Shown: positions 1-10,244 of the stretch, piece after piece
How positions within the stretch are numbered: the stretch's first letter is position 1
How the letters are laid out: each line of letters starts with the position of its first letter
DNA from: Cocos nucifera
Taxonomy: Eukaryota > Streptophyta > Magnoliopsida > Arecales > Arecaceae
NCBI GenBank assembly: GCA_006176705.1
Contig: QRFJ01002471.1
Location: 1-64,000 of the forward strand
Direction: 5' to 3'
DNA length: 64,000 nt
Program-made: the position numbers and the translations under genes
Notes under the pieces: generated by a model
Databases searched by the model: none
The model's input: the letters and a program-made list of their open reading frames with translations, nothing else
What the model was told of the DNA's origin: nothing

Positions 1-262
1 TAGTTGTCCTTACTGAGCCAAAGGAGTTTGTGCTCATTCAGAGGTCTTCACTTGGTCTGACTGGAGCGTATCCAGGTCAGAAAAGGGTTGTCTTATTTTG
101 TAAGACAATACCTACCATTTTTGGTCATCTGCCATTTCTCATCCTTTGACTTTGGTCAAAAGTTGACCTTTGACTGGTCAAATATTGACCATTGATACTT
201 TGACTTCTGTCCACATGTCACACACCTATTGGAGAGCTGGTGGGGGCCTGTCCTCCTACCAG
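1..262 (+). mobile_element. Angela/BARE-type LTR fragment, truncated at both ends
   Basis: This stretch matches the middle of the long copia LTRs at 37230-37490 and 45300-45560, and the reverse complement of 30700-30990. Shared landmarks are the TAAGACAATACCTACC block and the run of TTGAC/GGTCAA motifs. Homology stops near 262, where Athila-like gag coding begins, so the LTR is broken inside U3. The left end lies outside the window. No TSD can be assigned. Confidence 0.8.
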
Positions 263-1815
263 AACTTGACCTAGTACTTCTTAAAAAATTTTATTCCATA
301 GGCCGAACTAATACTATGAGGCGAGCTATCACTGGATTTGCTCAGCTTCCAGAGGAACAAATTCATAAGTCATGGGAGAGACTTAAGAAACTTCTTAGAA
401 AATGCCCACACCATGGTCTGTCTAAGTGGCAAATAGTTCAAGCTTTCTATGAGGGTTTAGGAGACCAATATAGATAGATGGTAGATGCATCATGTGGAGG
501 TGCATTCATGAACAAGAGTGGGGACGAAGCCTATACCTTATTTGAAACTTCTAAGTGAAAACTCAATTAACCATGCTTCGTTATCTTTCTACCAAATCTG
601 GGTAGGGATCCATGAATTTAAACATCTAGAATCTAGTCCTAAGACTGATTTGAAATTTGATAAATAGATAAAGTGGACCTTTCTGCTCAGAAATTAGATC
701 AAGTTCCTAAACCCTAGGTCAACAATCTCCTGCACAATTCACATCAGCTTCTAATTATCAAGAGTTTTATTCTATTTGTGCTAGCCCAACCCATCATGTG
801 AAGTGAATGTCCTATTGCTACAGTTACCACCTTTATCCAAGAACAAAGTTCCAAGCTGCTCAAGGATTACTCCAAATTGATTAATGACCCATTTTCAAAT
901 TCATACAACTCTAGTTGGAGAAACCATCCTAATTTTTCTTGGAAACCACAACAGACTCAGGCTCAGGCCCAAACTCCATCAGTGCAAAATTATCAAAATA
1001 GGTTCCAGTACCAAAACTATGCCTATAATAAGGGACAACCTAGCCAGTCTTTTCAACCACTACATTATAATTAGTCCTCATACCCACCTCCTCATCAACA
1101 GACCAATCTAGTCGATGATAAATTCAATCAACTTCAATAATTGATTCTAAGGCAACAACAATCAATTCTGACCTAACAACAATCTATCGCCAGGCTAGAA
1201 GTTTAAATAGGATAATTAGTTGAGTCTAACATGAGGAGAGAACTAGATCAACTATCGAGCCTACCATTTTCAAACAACCCACCTATTATCCACCAACCAC
1301 TTGGATTAAGTTATCAATTTAATGTCTCACTTAAGAATCCTCAATCTGAGAATACCAAAGTAATTTTTGAACTTAAAAGCTATAGGATTCTTATGGACCC
1401 ATACCAAGATTAGGTGAGAGAGGCTAGTACTAATGCTAGCCAAAATAAAAATTTAGAGGAGCAGGTTAGTATTGAGACTAACCACATAGAAGAACCCAAG
1501 CTAGAAATTAGTACTGATACTAGTTCTAGTTTAAATAAGATAGACATAAAAAAAAAGAGAATAGATGATTTATTCGAGACTTATAAACCTAATGTCCTAT
1601 TCCCTTCAATCCTAGAAGCCGGTTCTTCTTATAAAAATCAAGAGGCATGTAATGAAGAGTCAATGGAGTTATTTAAGCAAGATCACATTAATTTACCTCC
1701 AGAATTAAAACCACCTTTAGTCACCATTCTAGCATCCATTGAATCAAACTTAACTCCTAATACAAAAACTCCATTCATGAGCATTTTAGAAGAAACAAAT
1801 AGGAAAAATTCTTAA
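263..1815 (+). pseudogene. Athila-like gag remnant with post-gag linker (element G)
   Basis: The conserved gag segment is readable at about 280-475: the GRTNTMRR block, then WERLKKLLRKCPHH and the QAFYEGL motif, as in element H at 56000-56110. It ends in TAG at 475. A second piece (877-1072) has the NSYN..WRNHPNFSW motif of Athila-like gag, also found in H. A third piece (1231-1815, one TAG at 1411) starts with the KVIFEL..RIL motif that precedes protease in this clade and runs to ELFKQDHINLP. In H the equivalent HINIPF motif leads into a protease; here the protease is missing and about 40 residues of unrecognised sequence follow before TAA. The gag 5' end is cut by the LTR fragment. G therefore looks like a gag-only, non-autonomous element that later decayed. 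Confidence 0.75.
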
Positions 1816-2576
1816 TAAACATGGGTCTGAGAATGGGATCATAAATTATATCTCCTAAAATTAACAATGAATATATCAATAATGGGATTATAAATCAACT
1901 TTCTGAGATTGGCAATCCAAAACCATTGAATTTGTCAATCCAATATTTGACACAGGATAGTAAGCTGCATTGTGTCTGGCTGAAGACGGTAAACTTAGCG
2001 CTTGTTGGGAGGCAACCCAATATTTAGTTTTTATCTAATTTATCTTTTTAGTTTATTTTTTTTTAGGATAATTTGAATAAGTTGGAGGGAGAGCTCAAAT
2101 TTTTAAAGGCATGTGCTGGACCAAAAATATAGTCAGGTGTATTCTTTCATGTTCTTTATTACATCCTTTATTTTTTTTTCTTCTCCATTGAGGACAATGT
2201 CGATTAAGTTGGAGGGAGAAAAATAAAAATTTTAAAATTTTAAGTCCTTGAAAAAAGTTAGTATTTAGTATTTAGACACCTGATTATGCTTAAGAATCGA
2301 ATTAAACTAAGCATTTTTAAAAAAAATTGATGCACAGATCAGAGAATCTGTGAGATATTGAGGAATCAAGTATTAAGAAAATTCAATAAAGAGTTAAGTC
2401 TAGAACATAAAAAGTTTTTTTTTCTTGGAGCATTTCTAATTATTTCTACTAGCATCAAAGAAAAGTCTACTTTTTATAGACTTGTGTAGGGTAACTATAT
2501 ATTTCTTCATATAAAAAATTAAATAAAATAGTTTTTATATAAAAAATTAAGTAAAATAATTTTTAAGTACTTCTCA

Positions 2577-2650
2577 CTGAGTAACCGGGCCTCTTTGCCT
2601 AAGCAAGCATTGAGTTTCGCATCAAAAGGTGGGAAGGGCAAAGAAGCTCG
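2577..2650 (+). repeat. 3' UTR stem-loop repeat, copy 1 (element G)
   Basis: TCTTTGCC (2592-2599) is perfectly complementary to GGCAAAGA (2637-2644). The intervening 37 bases contain TAAGCAAGCAT and TTCGCATCAAAA. The same unit recurs at 2847-2910 and in element F at 20684-20746 with altered arms. Confidence 0.55.
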
Positions 2651-2846
2651 TTGTAAAGCTAGTCTTAACTCGTAGCCTATTTGATTCGAGCTAGTAAGCC
2701 CGAGGGGTATTCTATACCTAGTGCCCTAAAGCCAACTGGTTTGGGAGTCATTGGCCCAAGACTCGCTACATGGATCAAATAGAAAGCTTAAGGGGTTAAG
2801 ACACTCAATAGTGGTACAATATTAAAAAAAAAAAATTGGTTTCCCA

Positions 2847-2910
2847 CTGAGTAATCGGGTCCCGTTGCCTAAGTAAGCAATGATATTCGCATCAAAAAGT
2901 GGGCAATATG
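2847..2910 (+). repeat. 3' UTR stem-loop repeat, copy 2 (element G)
   Basis: This is the same unit as at 2577-2650. GTTGCC (2864-2869) can pair with GGCAAT (2902-2907), using one G-U wobble. The loop keeps TAAGTAAGCAA and TTCGCATCAAAA. Confidence 0.5.
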
Positions 2911-3195
2911 AAAATAAAAATCAATAAATGAAGGGAGGAAGTAGCAATACACTTGTCTATATGAAAGTTTAGACAAATCAGAGATAAAGGTAGGATAATT
3001 TAGAAAAAGTTTAGAAAAATTTAATATTCTTTACTTAATTTTTCTATTGATAAGTATTAATACCCCAATGATATATCTCACTTAAGCTCTACTGAATATC
3101 AATGACCATCTTGAAAACTGCTTAGGTAAAATTCGAAACTCTAAAGTTAAAAGATATTTAAAACTAAATTCTTTCTTTACTCGAGGATGAGCAAA

Positions 3196-3212
3196 GCTTA
3201 AGTTGGGGGGTG
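3196..3212 (+). other. Polypurine tract of element G
   Basis: AGCTTAAGTTGGGGGGTG lies directly before the LTR that starts TGATAAGT. The same AAGTTGGGGGG precedes the LTR of element H at 58921. It is the expected plus-strand primer site. Confidence 0.75.
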
Positions 3213-4851
3213 TGATAAGTACCATAAATTTATCTATAAAAGCATCAATTTATCAATTAATTTATGCTTATTTTTAAGAATTAATAATTAATTGATATAT
3301 ATTTTTAAGAAATTATTATTTTTATTAATTAAAAAATTAATTAAAAAAATAATAAAAATAAAAAATAAAATTTTAATATCAATGGAAAGAGCTTATTTTT
3401 TTGATCATAATGAAATAAGTTTCGAGCAAAACGGAGCTAAAACGAAAAAGATATGAATTTCTAAAGTAATAAAATAAAAAAAATTAAATGAAAAATAACA
3501 TACGGCTCAGTCGGCGCAAGCCGCCATGCCACAGCAGTCGGTGCATCCAAACGCAACGAGCCAAGCTGACCAAGCCGGCGCGCTAAGTCAACCATGCTAG
3601 TCGACTCAAGCCCAGAAGCCATCCGTCGGTCTACAGCACAGTGTGAACCGCCAGCTCAGCAAAAATGGACGAATCAATGCTTCTCATGTGGTGGACCTAG
3701 ACCCTTAAAGGATTTACAGAAAATCCATCATAGCTCATAGGGCAATCTGGTCTTTTCACTCAGTGATAGGAGCACTGATTGGCTATGGTGTGCAGTGCGG
3801 TCGATCCACGCGGTCCATGGGAACAGTAAATGCACGATCATGTGGTGGTGGTTGCTTGCGGTCAAGATCGAACGATCAAGGTTTATTCCAACTCTAATTT
3901 GGTATCTAATTTCACTTGGATTACCATCGGACGGCAGCACTTGATCCACCTTCGATCCGACAGTCCAGAAGCTCCCGACGATGATCAGACTCTCCGGTGC
4001 ATGATCAATGGCCTAATTTCCTCCATCAAGCATGATCCAATGATCAAAATTTAATCCAACTTGATCTGGGCCATTACACATCCATTTTTGGTATTTTTGG
4101 AAGCATCGCATCACCATATGACGGCCAGAATTAAAAGAACTCAACAGAATTTTTTTAGAGGCTATTTAATCCGAATTTCACTCAAATTTCTTTCTATTTT
4201 CATGATTAAAGTGGCCCTTAGTCCCACATTGCCTAGAAGAAAATCTTCTAGCCCTCCAACATTTATTAAAGGACCCCCAGGCCTTCAAAACAAATATCTC
4301 AGATCAAGGTGAAGCTTTGGTCCAGGGTGAAGCCAGGCTATGGGTTAATGGCTGCTTCAAAGCAATGGGTGGCGAGAAGAAGAGCTAGGCTTCTACACCA
4401 TCTTTCCACCAATGCTGATCCAAGATCAGAGATCAACCTATTTTATTTTTATTTTATGTATTTAAATTATAAATTTTTTAATATAATATTTATTTTTATG
4501 CTCTTTAATTTCATACTCTTTATTTTTATTATAATTTAATTTCTATATTTTAATTATTGCTTTTTATTTTATTGCAAGTAGATGCTAAGATCTAACTAGT
4601 AGATCTTGGTACCAAATTTAAATTCCTGCACCTTTTAATTTTCATTTTTTTTATTTTTTAACTTCACTTTTAATCCCAAAACTCTTCTCTTTTCATTTTC
4701 TTTTATAAAATCAAAGATTTCAAATCTAAAAATACTACCTTTTCTATGGATTTGATCCGACTCACTACTATCTATGGATTTTTAATTATTTTAAGAAGTC
4801 GGATTAAATTGATAAACATGGTGTCTTAATGATAACATCGCATTCCTATCA
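3213..4851 (+). mobile_element. 3' LTR of Athila-like element G
   Basis: The LTR starts TGATAAGTACC after a polypurine tract and ends CATTCCTATCA, so it has TG...CA ends and is 1,639 bp. A related copy is present as a minus-strand solo LTR at 32484-34098, which confirms both termini. Directly downstream, the protease of element F resumes in mid-domain, so G had inserted into F. The region where the solo copy reads TATAAAAAGG on its coding strand reads TTATTAAAGG here, so the TATA box is probably damaged. Confidence 0.85.
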
Positions 4852-5362
4852 GCCATATTCCAGTTATACTAGGTAGACCATTTCTAGCCACAGTCAATGC
4901 CCAAATCAACTATCGAATAATGAAACTCTTTTTGGTAATATGACCATAGATCTAAATATTTTTAACATGTTTGAAATAAATCAAGTTAGTAACCTTAACT
5001 TGATAAAGGATAATGTTTATGAACCCATTAACCTAAGTGATGAAAAATCTAACATGGAATTATGGATAAATCAGAACTATGAAGGATTTGAAGAGGTTAA
5101 TGATTTAGCTACAATCAATATGAAACTTAGATGGGAGCCTTCAGTTGAACCATTATCTAGACCATTAGTGGAGGAAACACCCAAGATAGAATTAAAAATA
5201 CTTTCTAAATATCTAAAATATGCATACCTAGGTCCATCAGAAATCTTGCCAGTAATTATTTTAGCAGACCTAGACCCTATACAAGAGGGAGAATTATTGA
5301 CTGTCCTGAAGAAAAATAAAGAAGCATTAGGATGGACTATAACTGATTTAAAAGAGGGTTAG
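4852..5362 (+). pseudogene. Element F: protease C-terminus and protease-RT linker
   Basis: This begins in mid-protease with PVILGRPFLAT, the motif that ends the retropepsin domain in this clade (compare PLILGRPFLAT in element H). The catalytic aspartate lies upstream, outside the window. A linker ORF (4940-5362) follows, with LKYAYLGPSEILPVII, a block usual between protease and RT in Athila-type pol, then GWTITDLK. A frameshift or stop at 5360 separates it from RT. Confidence 0.75.
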
Positions 5363-6796
5363 TCCCTCAATTGTTCAACACAATATTCATCTATTAAAAG
5401 ATGCTAAGCCAAAAAGAGATCCCCCCAAAGGAGACTAAACCCAACCATGGAAGAGGTTGTAAAGAAAGAAATAATAAAACTCCTTGACAACAAAATAATA
5501 TATCCCATCTTAGATAGTTCATGAGTAAGCCCAGTACAAGTGGTACCCAAGAAGTCAGGAGTTACTGTAATCCAAAATAATAATAATGAATTGGTCCCAA
5601 CAAGAATTCAAACTGGATGGAGGGTCTACATTGACTATAGAAAATTAAACATAACTACCCGAAAGGACCATTTTCCATTGCACTTCATAGACTAAATGTT
5701 AGAACGACTAGCAGGACATGACTTTTATTGCTTTTTGGATGGATATTCGAGATACATTCAGATTCCTATAGCCCCTGAGGATCAAGAAAAGACTATCTTC
5801 ACCTGTCCATATGGAACCTTTGCCTACAGACGCATGCCCTTTAGATTATGTAATGCACTAGCTATTTTTCAAAGGTGCATGACTAGTATTTTTTCTGATA
5901 TTGTTGAAAGATTTTTTGAAATTTTCATGGATGATTTTTCCATTTTTGGATCTACATTCTCTGAATGTCTACATCATCTCAAACTAGTTTTAAAAAGATG
6001 TAGGAGAAGCATCTGGTGTTAAATTGGAAAAAATGCTAGTTTATGGTTAAGGAAGGCACAGTTCTTGGTCATGTAATTTCAAAATAAGATATAGAAGTAG
6101 ATAAAGCTAAGGTAGATTTAATTAAAAACCTTTCATCACCTAGATCAGTAAAAGAAATTCGCTCTTTTCTTAGACACGTTGGTTTCTATAGGCCATTTAT
6201 AGAAAATTTTAGTAAAGTGGCTCGACCATTAACTAACCTATTAGCCGAAGATATCAAATTTGACTTCACACCTAAATGTCTCGAGTCCTTTGAGAACTTA
6301 AAGAAGGAATTAACCTCAGTCTCAATTATTCATTCACTCTTATGGACTCAATCTTTGGAGCTCATGTGCCATGCATCTGATCATGCCATAGGAGCTATCT
6401 TAGGTCAAAAGATAGATAAGCTACCTCGAGTGATCTATTATGCGAGTAGGACCTTAAATGAAGCACAGTTTAATTACTCAACTACTAAAGAAAAAAATTT
6501 TAGCTGTGGTATCTGCTTTAGAAAAAATTAGGTCCTACTTAGTGGGTTCTCATGTAATTATCTATATCGATCACTCAGCTATTAGGCACTTTCTCTCAAA
6601 ACAAGATGCTAAGGCATGCTTAATTAGGTGGATCCTACTTTTGCAAGAATTTGATCTAGAGATCAGGGATATAAAAGGTACTAAAAATATAGTGGCAGAT
6701 CATTTATCTCGTTTAGCAATTACACCAACTAAGAAAATATCTGTTAATGAGTCCTTCCCTGATGAACAATTGCTAGCAATGACATCAGAACCATGA
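5363..6796 (+). pseudogene. Element F: Athila-type reverse transcriptase and RNase H
   Basis: RT reads mostly in one frame from about 5430 to 6022. It shows PTRIQTGWRVYIDYRKLN, FLDGYSRYIQIPIAPEDQ, FTCPYGTFAYRRMPF and the catalytic FMDD box (near 5926). Frame breaks occur near 5420 and 6005; in-frame stops occur near 5521 (TGA) and 5693 (TAA). RNase H spans 6217-6796 in two frames with a slip in an A run near 6490. It keeps HASDHAIGAIL, YIDHSAIRHFLSK and the C-terminal KGTKNIVADHLSRL. The TGWRV..DYRKLN signature supports Athila among Ty3-gypsy lineages. It cannot make a working enzyme as read. Confidence 0.85.
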
Positions 6797-7454
6797 TATG
6801 CTGACATAGTAAATTTCTTAGCCACTGGCCAAATTTTTATGCATTGGACCACTTAGGATAATTATAAAATTCTCTCAAGTGAAATATTTTATTTGGGATG
6901 ATCTATATTTATTCAAATAATATCCTGACCAAATCATAAGAAGATGTGTCCCTGAGAATGAAGTTAGGAGCATTTTATCTTTTTTACCTGACTAAGCCTT
7001 TGATGGTCATTTTGGAGTTAAAAAGACTGTAGCTAAAGCACTCCAATATAGTTTTATTGGTCTAATCTATTTAGAGATGCTCATGAATATTGTAAAAATT
7101 ATGATAGGTGCCAATAAATAGGTCGGATCACAAAGAAAGATATGATGCCTATGAATCCAATTTTAATTATAGAAATTTTTGATGTATAGGGAATGGACTT
7201 CATGAGACCATTTCTAAAATCTTTTGGGAATGAATACATCTTAGTAGCTATTAGTTATGTATCCAAGTGGGTAGAGGCAGTGCCATGCAAGACCAATGAT
7301 AGTAGGATTATTATCAAATTTCTTAAAGAAAATATCCTATCTCGATTTTGTACTCCTAGAGCTATTATCAATGATCATGGAACACACTTCTGCAATCGAT
7401 CTTTTGCATCACCGATGAAAATGTATAATATTACCTACAAACTGGCCACACCCT
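6797..7454 (+). pseudogene. Element F: integrase, N-terminal and core part
   Basis: The first 350 bases hold a badly broken zinc-binding region, with remnants of HFGVKKT and AHEYCKNYDRCQ. The core follows at 7193-7454 with GMDFMRPF (first catalytic Asp), YVSKWVEAVPCK and DHGTHFCNRSF (second Asp). The reading frame is cut after KLATP by the solo LTR at 7455 and continues as YHSQTSGQ at 19482. Confidence 0.8.
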
Positions 7455-7806
7455 TGTTGGGAAATGTATCCTAAAGCCAATTATTTTGATTGTAGATGGT
7501 TGAGCTGAATGTAATTTATACTTAAATTTTAAGTAAATAAAATTATTATTTTGATATTTCATCACTCTTATGCATCTTTCTATAATGAACTCTTCTGTGA
7601 TGAAGTACTAAGAACTATTTAGACTTGATAAAAGAGGATTTATCATTTAGTCCTTAAATCAGTTCGCGACTAAATGATTCATTGTTATTTAGGATGACAA
7701 TGTATCGAGCATAGGTCATTGTGTGCCATAAGTGTTGGTTGTCCTTTTAATCAAGAAGTATGGAGATACTATTATGGCATGCAGGTGAAGTGTAGGGATA
7801 CATTTC
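7455..7806 (+). mobile_element. Solo LTR K, left segment
   Basis: The LTR starts TGTTGGGAAATGTATCC inside F integrase. ACCCT at 7450-7454 is matched by ATCCT at 19477-19481, a 5-bp TSD with one mismatch. Removing 7455-19481 rejoins the integrase frame (LATP|YHSQ). A minus-strand relative sits at 46395-49001. Element C interrupts this copy at 7807. Confidence 0.8.
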
Positions 7807-9092
7807 TGTTGACCCCCTAAGTAATTTTGATGATGACCAAACATTAAAGCAAGTGATTACTAATATATTTCATTTTAAGTGTTCCAATATCAGAAGAAAG
7901 AGAGCTCTTTGACCAAAACAAGGAAGACATAAAATGGAAATCAAATGAAATTCAAATCCTCTAAAATTGCCTTGGAGCAGTCTTCGAGATGTCTCAAATT
8001 TTTTTCGAGAGCTCTTGAGTGGATGGCACACAGCAAATGCAGTTCTGGCTCAATTTTGAGAAGTCTCGAGTGAATCTCGAGATGTCTCGGTCTCAGACAA
8101 TAGAAATCTAATTTCTGTGCTAAGAGAGCTAGAGATCTTATAGGATTCTCAAGAGGTCTCACGGTTCCAGCGAGACGTCTCGTTCAAAATCGAGACATCT
8201 CGTTCTTAAGCCAGCCATTTTTTTAGAAAGATGATTTTTTGTACGATAGAAGATGAGAGCTCTCCTAATCAATCCGAGAGGCCTGGTTACCTGACGAGAT
8301 GTCTCGAGACAAATCAAGAGGTCTCGAGACATGGTGATAGCTTTTTGATGGGGCATTCCAGATCCAATTTTTTTCGTTCCAACAGCTAGTTGCTGCTCTC
8401 TAATAGTCAGATTTTGCTTTTTCTGAACTCCAATCATCATCAAAAAAAAGAAAATGCTGATGATATAAAAGAAAGAAAGATTATTTTTTAAAAGAAGAGA
8501 AAAATAAGAGAAAGAAAAGTATGCTCTATTCTTGAACGAATATCCAATCTCCAATCAATCTGTTCTCTCAAGCTTTGAAGAATCCTCAAGTGCATTAACT
8601 CCACACATTCAAAGAGGCTTTCAACAAACTGCAAGGATAACTTTTCTGCTCATTCAAAGGAATATTTTGAGTTGTAAAATTTCTTTTCCTTTTTTCATGT
8701 ACTTGATTTTAATAGGGGCTGAAACTTGAATTTTGGGACTTTTTCTCCTCTTTGTTTATTCAGATTGATTAGCCTGATTCTTGTAAGGATTGTGGTTGGT
8801 GAACCTATAAAAAATCAACTAAATTTTTGGATAGTGAGCCTAAAAAAGCTATCCGACTGTAATCTTGCAGGATTATAGTAAAATTTCCAAGAGTATACTT
8901 GGAGAGTGGACGTAGGTGTTAGGAGAGCACCAAACCACTATAAAATTTTCTTGTTTGAGTGTGTGCTCTTAATTATGTCTTCTATTTGCTCTAATATTTG
9001 ATTCACTTAGATTTTAATCATTTGGCACTACACATCTATTTTAATTTTTGAAAACCCAATTCACCCCTCCTCTTGGGTTGTCTATCTGGACA
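7807..9092 (+). mobile_element. 5' LTR of Sirevirus C
   Basis: It is about 1,286 bp and pairs with 15712-17003. It contains a TATA box (TATAAAA, 8464-8470) and a cluster of CGAGAYRTCTCG palindromes at 8078-8306. It ends CTATCTGGACA just before the primer binding site. Confidence 0.85.
8078..8306 (+). promoter_or_regulatory. Palindrome cluster in U3 of Sirevirus C 5' LTR
   Basis: Twelve-base palindromes or near-palindromes lie upstream of the TATA box: CGAGATGTCTCG (8078-8089 and 8295-8306), CGAGACGTCTCG (8171-8182, perfect) and CGAGACATCTCG (8191-8202). The 3' LTR has counterparts at 15890-15901, 15911-15922 and 16097-16108. Repeated palindromes upstream of the promoter are a reported Sirevirus feature; binding by a host factor is inference. 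Confidence 0.6.
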
Positions 9093-9097
9093 ATAAT

Positions 9098-9110
9098 TGG
9101 TATCAGAGCC
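9098..9110 (+). other. Primer binding site of Sirevirus C (initiator Met tRNA)
   Basis: TGGTATCAGAGCC follows the 5' LTR after a short spacer and is complementary to the 3' end of plant initiator methionine tRNA, the usual Ty1-copia primer. Confidence 0.9.
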
Positions 9111-9171
9111 TTGGTTCTCTACTAATTATTGATCTTATCAACTAAAGACAAAGATCATATCAACCCAACTA

Positions 9172-10240
9172 GGAGGTTCACTTGTCGAAGGGTAATCCAC
9201 AAATAGGCCACCTCTTTTCAATGGATCCAACTATACCTATTGGAAAGCTTGCATACGCATTTTCATTTAAGCTCTTGACTATGACATATGGAGTGTCATT
9301 ATCAATGGCCCACACACACCTACAATCATTGTCAATGGCACATCCTCTCATAAGTCGGAGAAGGATTGGGATGAAACGGACAAGAAACTTGTGCAATTAA
9401 ATGCCAAGACAATGAATGTTCTCTATTGTGCCCTTGATGCAAACGTGTTTAACCAAATCTCCACTTGCAATTCTGCAAAGAAAATTTGGGGACAGACTTG
9501 AGGTCACACATGAAGGAATAAATCAAGTAAAAGAAACTAAAATTAACATGCTAGTTCACCAATATGAGTTATTTAAAATTGACCCCATTGAATCTATCAC
9601 TAGCATGTACACAAGATTCACTGATATTATAAATGATTTAAAAAGCTTAGGTAAAGTTTACACTAACAATGAATTGATGAGAAAGATCCTCAGATCTTTG
9701 CCTAAATCATGGGAAGCCAAAGTAACAGCCATCTAGGAGGCAAAGGATCTGAACACACTGCCACTAGAGGAGCTCATTGGATCCTTGATGATACATGAGC
9801 TAGCTATGAGTCGGCATAATGAGAAAGACAACAGAAAGAAGAAAACAATAGTGCTAAAATCTATGGCTGATAAAGAAGAAGATGATCTATCCACCAGTGA
9901 GGAAAATGATGAAGACATGGCCCTAGTGATCAGAAAATTCAAGAAATTTATGGAAAGAAGAAGATCAGGATTCAAGAAGAGAAACTTCATTAGAGAAGAA
10001 GCCAGCAGGGAGAAAGAAAAAGAAAAAGAGAGAGATGAGCCCACTTGCTATGAATGCAAGAAGCTAGGATATTTTAGGGTTGAATGTCCTCTATTGAAGA
10101 ATGGGCCAAAAAGAATAAAAAAAAAGCCATGTTATCAACTTGGAGTGACAACAATGAGTCAAGCACGGAGGAAGAAAATCAAAATGAAGCAAACTTATGT
10201 TTTATGGCACATGATGATGAGGAATGCCTTGCAGCCCAAG
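9172..10240 (+). pseudogene. Sirevirus C gag
   Basis: The reading starts near RPPLFNGSNYTYWK, the conserved N-terminal gag motif; no clear ATG remains. An extra G in the run at about 9484-9488 shifts the frame just before LEVTHEGINQVKE. The next segment holds MYTRFTDIINDLKSLGK and LRSLPKSWEAKVTAI, then TAG at 9734, then EAKDLNTLPLEELIGSL. A basic, lysine/glutamate-rich stretch precedes a zinc knuckle CYECKKLGYFRVEC. The usual His of the CX2CX4HX4C knuckle is Tyr here. A slip in the A run near 10115 moves the frame into protease. The sequence is typical of Sirevirus gag. Confidence 0.85.
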
Positions 10241-10244
10241 GATC

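Larger units (their letters stand above)
1816..3212 (+). other. 3' untranslated region of element G
   Basis: This non-coding stretch lies between the gag remnant and the LTR. It holds the GGGAGGCAACCCAA motif (about 2009-2022), which also follows pol in element F at 20158. Two near-repeats of a stem-loop lie at about 2577-2650 and 2847-2910, each starting with GAGTAAYCGGG. A polypurine tract closes it. The order of parts matches F 20113-21189, so G and F belong to one superfamily. I see no ORF of note here. Confidence 0.7.
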
